Shown in pieces: positions 60,845-64,000 of a stretch of DNA of 64,000 bases. The notes below the pieces were generated by a model. The model was not told where the DNA came from. It was given only the letters and a program-made list of their open reading frames with translations, and did not search any database. Made by a program: the position numbers and the translations under genes. The stretch spans positions 496,001 through 560,000 of the forward strand of contig CAVVOX010000002.1 in assembly GCA_963749875.1 (NCBI GenBank), read 5' to 3'. Source of the DNA: JAHQVI01 sp963749875. GTDB lineage: Bacteria; Pseudomonadota; Alphaproteobacteria; Rhizobiales; Rhodomicrobiaceae. Numbering within the stretch: the first letter of the stretch is position 1; every line of letters starts with the position of its first letter.

Positions 60845-62014
60845 TCAGACACTCGCGAGGGTCTTTTGCGGGGCAAGGGTGATGCCGCGCCTTTCAGCCG
60901 CCGCGTTCAGAAAGCCGGAGATCGTGTCGAACAGCTCCGGTTCGTCGAGCAGAAAGGCATCATGTCCCTTGTCCGACTCGATCTCGACAAAGCTGACATT
61001 GGCGGCCACCGCGTTCAATGCGCGGACGATCTCGCGGCTGTCACGCGTCGGATAGAGCCAGTCGCTGGTGAAGGAGACCAGACAGAAGCGCGTTTTCACC
61101 CCCTGAAAGGCGCCGGCAAGCGTGCCGCCATGATCCGCGGCGAGATCGAAATAGTCCATGGCGCGCGTGATATAGAGATAGGAATTGGCATCGAACCGGT
61201 CGACGAAGGTCGATCCCTGATGCCGCAAATAGCTTTCCACCTGGAAATCGGCATCGAAGCCGAAGGTCAGCGCTTCGCGGTCCTGCAGCTTGCGGCCGAA
61301 TTTCTCGTGCAGCGCCTTGGACGACAGATAGGTAATATGCGCGGCCATGCGCGCCACCGCGAGCCCCTTGCGTGGGGCGACGCCCTCTTCCAGATAGCGC
61401 CCATGCCGCCAGTCCGGATCGGCCATCACCGCCTGGCGCCCGACCTCGTGAAAGGCGATATTCTGTGAGGAATGGCGGGCCGCGGTGGCGATCGGCACGG
61501 CGGAAAACACCCGGTCTCCATAGCTTGCCGCCCATTCCAGCACCAGCATGCCGCCCATCGAGCCGCCGATCACCGAGAACAGATCGTCAATGCCGAGACG
61601 TTCCAGGAGCCGGGCCTGCGCCTTGACCATGTCGCGGACCGTGATGACGGGAAATTCCAGCCCATAGGGCTTCCCGGTGCGTGGGTTGGTCGAGGCGGGA
61701 CCGGTCGATCCCAGACAGCCGCCGATAATGTTCGGGCAGATGACGAAATAGCGGTCGGTGTCGATCGGCTTGCCGGGGCCGACGACGGTTTCCCACCAGC
61801 CCCGCTTACCGGTCACCGGATGCGGGCCAACGACGTATTGATCGCCGGTCAGCGCGTGACAAATGAGAATGGCGTTGGATTTGGCGGCGTTCAGCGTGCC
61901 ATAGGTCTTGTAGGCGATGGTGAATGGAGCGAGTTCGGCGCCGCTATCCAGGGAAAGCGGCTCATCTTCGCAGAAATGTGCAACCTCGCTTTGCGTCGTC
62001 AAGGTCTGCGCCAT
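60845..62014 (-). CDS. metX: homoserine O-acetyltransferase (or succinyl-) MetX
   Basis: This 389-residue alpha/beta-hydrolase-fold enzyme acylates homoserine. It has NAILICHALTGDQYV, PNIIGGCLGSTGPAS, the nucleophile motif VIGGSMGGMLVLEWA, an Asp (SFTSDWLYP) and the catalytic His (KGHDAFLLDE). Together with MetW this type often uses succinyl-CoA or acetyl-CoA; sequence alone does not decide. The start MAQTLTTQSE at 62014 is preferred over 62038. Repeat R1-H lies in its leader. Divergent to hisC. Confidence 0.96.
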   Translation of the reverse strand: MAQTLTTQSEVAHFCEDEPLSLDSGAELAPFTIAYKTYGTLNAAKSNAILICHALTGDQYVVGPHPVTGKRGWWETVVGPGKPIDTDRYFVICPNIIGGCLGSTGPASTNPRTGKPYGLEFPVITVRDMVKAQARLLERLGIDDLFSVIGGSMGGMLVLEWAASYGDRVFSAVPIATAARHSSQNIAFHEVGRQAVMADPDWRHGRYLEEGVAPRKGLAVARMAAHITYLSSKALHEKFGRKLQDREALTFGFDADFQVESYLRHQGSTFVDRFDANSYLYITRAMDYFDLAADHGGTLAGAFQGVKTRFCLVSFTSDWLYPTRDSREIVRALNAVAANVSFVEIESDKGHDAFLLDEPELFDTISGFLNAAAERRGITLAPQKTLASV

Positions 62015-62088
62015 ATCCTGTGAGCCTCCCGCCCTCACCGCTCCGGCATGATTTACAACTGCGCGGGCCGGATACGCGCAGAGGCTGC

Positions 62089-62219
62089 TTAGCGCAACGC
62101 GCGTCCAAGCATGTCCCCCGCGAAGGCGGGGATGGACGCGGGAATAGTTGCGCTCGCCTTTTGAAATCGATCAACTTGACTTCATTCAAGTGAGTCCACT
62201 TGAACGAGGGTTGATCTAG
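62089..62219 (+). repeat. dispersed repeat R1, copy H (long-loop form)
   Basis: Starts TTAGCGCAACGCGCGTCC, nested CCCCCGCGAAGGCGGGGAT, GGACGCGGGAATAGTTGCGC, then TTGACTTCATTCAAG (a perfect TTGA-N6-TCAA, 62176-62189) and ends GAGGGTTGATCTAG. It lies in the divergent metX-hisC promoter region, between the putative metX promoter and the metX gene, so it would be part of the metX leader transcript. Confidence 0.92.
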
Positions 62220-62242
62220 TGTTGAGGCAGCGCTTTGTGCGT

Positions 62243-62270
62243 TAGCTAGGATGCTGGCCGCTAAAGTCAA
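62243..62270 (-). promoter_or_regulatory. putative sigma70-type promoter of metXW
   Basis: On the minus strand TTGACT, a 16-base spacer and TAGCTA resemble -35 and -10 boxes. About 230 bases separate it from the metX ATG, with R1-H between. No SAM-II riboswitch, which often precedes metX or metA in this class, could be recognised in the leader by eye. Confidence 0.4.
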
Positions 62271-62365
62271 TCTTTTCTTTGCAATCTGCGGTCTGCAATC
62301 CTATGAGTCCGGCTGTTCGCGCGTTATCAGCTACAGCATATAACGCAAGCGTTAGGGAGATCGAA

Positions 62366-63481
62366 GTGCCGCCTGCGCAAGGGCCCGAGGCAAGACCGGC
62401 CATATTCGAGATCGAGCCTTACGTGCCTGGCCGAAGCAAATTGCCGGGGGCGGGGCCGGTCATCAAATTGTCGTCAAATGAAACGCCGCTCGGGGCGAGT
62501 CCGGCCGCGATCGAGGCTTTCCGTGCGGCTGCCGGAAAGCTTGACCGCTATCCGGACGGCTCGGCAACGGCGCTGCGGGAGGCGATCGGCGCGCATTTCG
62601 GGCTCAATCCGGACCATATCGTCTGCGGCTGCGGGTCGGACGAGCTGTTTCATTTGATCGCGCAGGCCTATCTGGGCCCCGGCGATGAGGCGGTCTTTAC
62701 CGAGCACGGTTTTCTGGTTTACAAGATCGTGATCCTGGCGGCGGGTGCGGCGCCGGCCGTCGCGCCGGAGACGGCGTTTCGCGCCGATATCGGTGCGATT
62801 CTGGAGCGCGTCAATCCGAAGACGCGCGTGGTCTTCATCGCCAATCCCAACAACCCGACCGGCACCTACATCGGCTTCGATGAAATCCGGCGTCTGCGGA
62901 AAGAGCTGCCGGAGCGCGTGCTGCTCGTGCTGGATGGGGCTTATGCGGAATATGTGAACCACAACGATTATGAGGCCGGGATCGAGCTGGTCGCGACGAC
63001 ATCGAACACGCTGATGACGCGCACCTTCTCCAAGATCCACGGCCTGGCGAACGCGCGGGTCGGCTGGGTCTATTGTCCGGCCGATATTGCCGACGTGCTG
63101 AACCGGATTCGCGGCCCGTTCAATGTTCCCGGACCGAGTATGGCGGCTGCCGTCGTCGCGCTGAAGGACTACGCGCATGTCGAGCGCGCAAAGGCGCATA
63201 ATGACGAATGGCTCGGCTGGCTGGCGCGCGAGATCCGCGCGATCGGCTTGCAGGTGACGGACAGCGCCGGGAATTTCCTGCTCGTGCATTTCTCCGGCGA
63301 ACCGGGGCGAACGGCCGCCGACGCCGACGCCCTCCTGCAGAGCCGCAGGATCATTCTGCGCCGGCTGGAGAATTACGGCATTCCGAACGGTCTTCGTCTG
63401 ACCGTTGGCCTGGAACGGGAAAACCGGGCGGTCGTCGAGGCGCTGCGCGACTTCATGAACGGGGCGCGCGCGCATGGCTAA
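62366..63481 (+). CDS. hisC: histidinol-phosphate aminotransferase
   Basis: This 371-residue PLP enzyme has KLSSNETPLGASP, CGCGSDELFHLIAQAY, FIANPNNPTGTY, DGAYAEYV and the PLP-lysine motif TRTFSKIHGLANARVGW. Beside tyrC it probably also acts on phenylpyruvate or prephenate (the aspartate/histidinol type beta). The GTG at 62366 follows AGGGAGAT by six bases and gives the usual family length; longer starts at 62279 or 62303 lack similarity. Stop overlaps the tyrC start by 8 bases. Confidence 0.95.
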   Translation: MPPAQGPEARPAIFEIEPYVPGRSKLPGAGPVIKLSSNETPLGASPAAIEAFRAAAGKLDRYPDGSATALREAIGAHFGLNPDHIVCGCGSDELFHLIAQAYLGPGDEAVFTEHGFLVYKIVILAAGAAPAVAPETAFRADIGAILERVNPKTRVVFIANPNNPTGTYIGFDEIRRLRKELPERVLLVLDGAYAEYVNHNDYEAGIELVATTSNTLMTRTFSKIHGLANARVGWVYCPADIADVLNRIRGPFNVPGPSMAAAVVALKDYAHVERAKAHNDEWLGWLAREIRAIGLQVTDSAGNFLLVHFSGEPGRTAADADALLQSRRIILRRLENYGIPNGLRLTVGLERENRAVVEALRDFMNGARAHG

Positions 63482-64000
63482 GCCAATTTTCGATCAGGTC
63501 GCGCTGATCGGCCTCGGGCTGATCGGCTCCTCGCTCAGCCATGCAATCCGCCGACGCGGGCTTGCGGGGCGTATCACGGGATGCGCGAAATCGGAGGCGA
63601 CGCGGAAGACGGCGGAGCGCCTGGGGCTGTGCGACGCGGTCTTTGCCGATCCGGCGGAAGCCGTGGCTGGCGCCGATCTGGTCGTTCTGTGCACGCCGGT
63701 CGGCAGTTTCGGGGCGATCGCCGAGGCGATTGGTCCCGCCTTGAAACCCGGCGCCATCGTCACCGATGCCGGTTCCGTCAAGAGCGCTGTGGTCCGCGAA
63801 GTCGGCCCGCATCTGCCCAAGGGCGTGCATTTCATTCCCGGCCATCCCATTGCGGGAACGGAGCATTCCGGGCCGGAATCCGGCTTTGCCGAGCTGTTCG
63901 ACGGACGCTGGTGCATTCTGACGCCTCCGCCGGACGCCTCCGCCGAGGCCGTGGAGAAACTGGCCCGTTTTTGGGAAGGGTGCGGCTCGCGGGTCGAAAT
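63474..64000 (+). CDS. tyrC: prephenate/arogenate dehydrogenase, 5' part (cut by window end)
   Basis: About 175 residues are visible. An NAD-binding fold starts DQVALIGLGLIGSSLSHAIRRRG (GxGxxG), then LCTPVGSFGAIAEAI, VTDAGSVKSAVV and HFIPGHPIAGTEHSGPESGF with the catalytic histidine region. It forms tyrosine from prephenate or arogenate. Overlaps the hisC stop (ATGGCTAA), so hisC-tyrC is an operon. The remainder lies beyond the window. Confidence 0.93.
   Translation, partial: MAKPIFDQVALIGLGLIGSSLSHAIRRRGLAGRITGCAKSEATRKTAERLGLCDAVFADPAEAVAGADLVVLCTPVGSFGAIAEAIGPALKPGAIVTDAGSVKSAVVREVGPHLPKGVHFIPGHPIAGTEHSGPESGFAELFDGRWCILTPPPDASAEAVEKLARFWEGCGSRVE

Noticed and set aside
62015..62088. SAM-II riboswitch before metX
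   Set aside because: The leader shows CCGGCCCGCGC and ATGCCGGAG but not the pseudoknot sequence pattern of SAM-II; could not be supported by eye.

Overview
The window comes from the chromosome of an alphaproteobacterium, most likely a member of Hyphomicrobiales (Rhizobiales). The evidence is a ccoNOQP-ccoGHIS respiratory cluster with an FNR/FixK-type box, a MucR/Ros regulator, an alpha-type permuted tmRNA gene next to an SspB-like adaptor, an FzlA-like GST-fold protein, a malic enzyme fused to a phosphotransacetylase-like domain, and a metXW / hisC-tyrC arrangement. The genus cannot be named from sequence reading alone.

Layout. 1-8.7 kb: an IS5-family end abuts a cbb3 cytochrome oxidase structural and assembly cluster (ccoN-O-Q-P-G-H-I-S, minus strand). 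8.9-12.2 kb: secreted animal-type heme peroxidase and an acetamidase/formamidase. 12.3-14.3 kb: divergent mntH and mntR with two MntR-like operators. 14.4-19.1 kb: accessory genes (secreted protein, membrane protein, methyltransferase, DUF465 protein, a frameshifted PhoX-like/heme protein). 19.1-21.2 kb: sspB, ssrA (tag ANDNYAPAALAA), a small secreted protein and a cold-shock protein. 21.8-29.3 kb: ArsR regulator, fmt, def, rmuC, proB, proA, a UPF0262 protein and a broken low-molecular-weight phosphatase. 29.4-34.8 kb: oligopeptidase B, msrB, mucR, lysR, DUF1127 protein. 34.8-43.4 kb: maeB, mutS, a YcxB-like protein, an NDUFA9-like protein, fzlA. 43.6-49.8 kb: a decayed region with queG, an epimerase, an unknown Cys-rich operon split by an intact IS5 element, and a hydrolase. 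49.9-59.3 kb: GT4 glycosyltransferase, infC-rpmI-rplT-pheS-pheT, cupin, tlyA and a broken RNA methyltransferase. 59.4-64 kb: membrane protein, metW, metX, hisC and the start of tyrC.

The most striking non-gene content is a set of dispersed palindromic repeats. One composite element (called R1 here) occurs eight times in 64 kb, is bounded by CTAG-like tetranucleotides and repeatedly lies so that the stop codon of a neighbouring gene falls in its terminal CTAG. A second family (R2) does the same to both convergent genes beside it. The IS5-family end at the left edge meets ccoS at a CTAG in the same manner. This suggests mobile, possibly MITE-like, elements that land on CTAG/TAG at gene ends.

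Several accessory or semi-conserved genes carry single-base frame breaks (PhoX-like protein, phosphatase, queG, epimerase, hydrolase, RNA methyltransferase, perhaps the Cys-rich protein), while roughly 40 kb of long housekeeping genes is unbroken. Either real decay or local assembly error could explain this; raw reads would decide.
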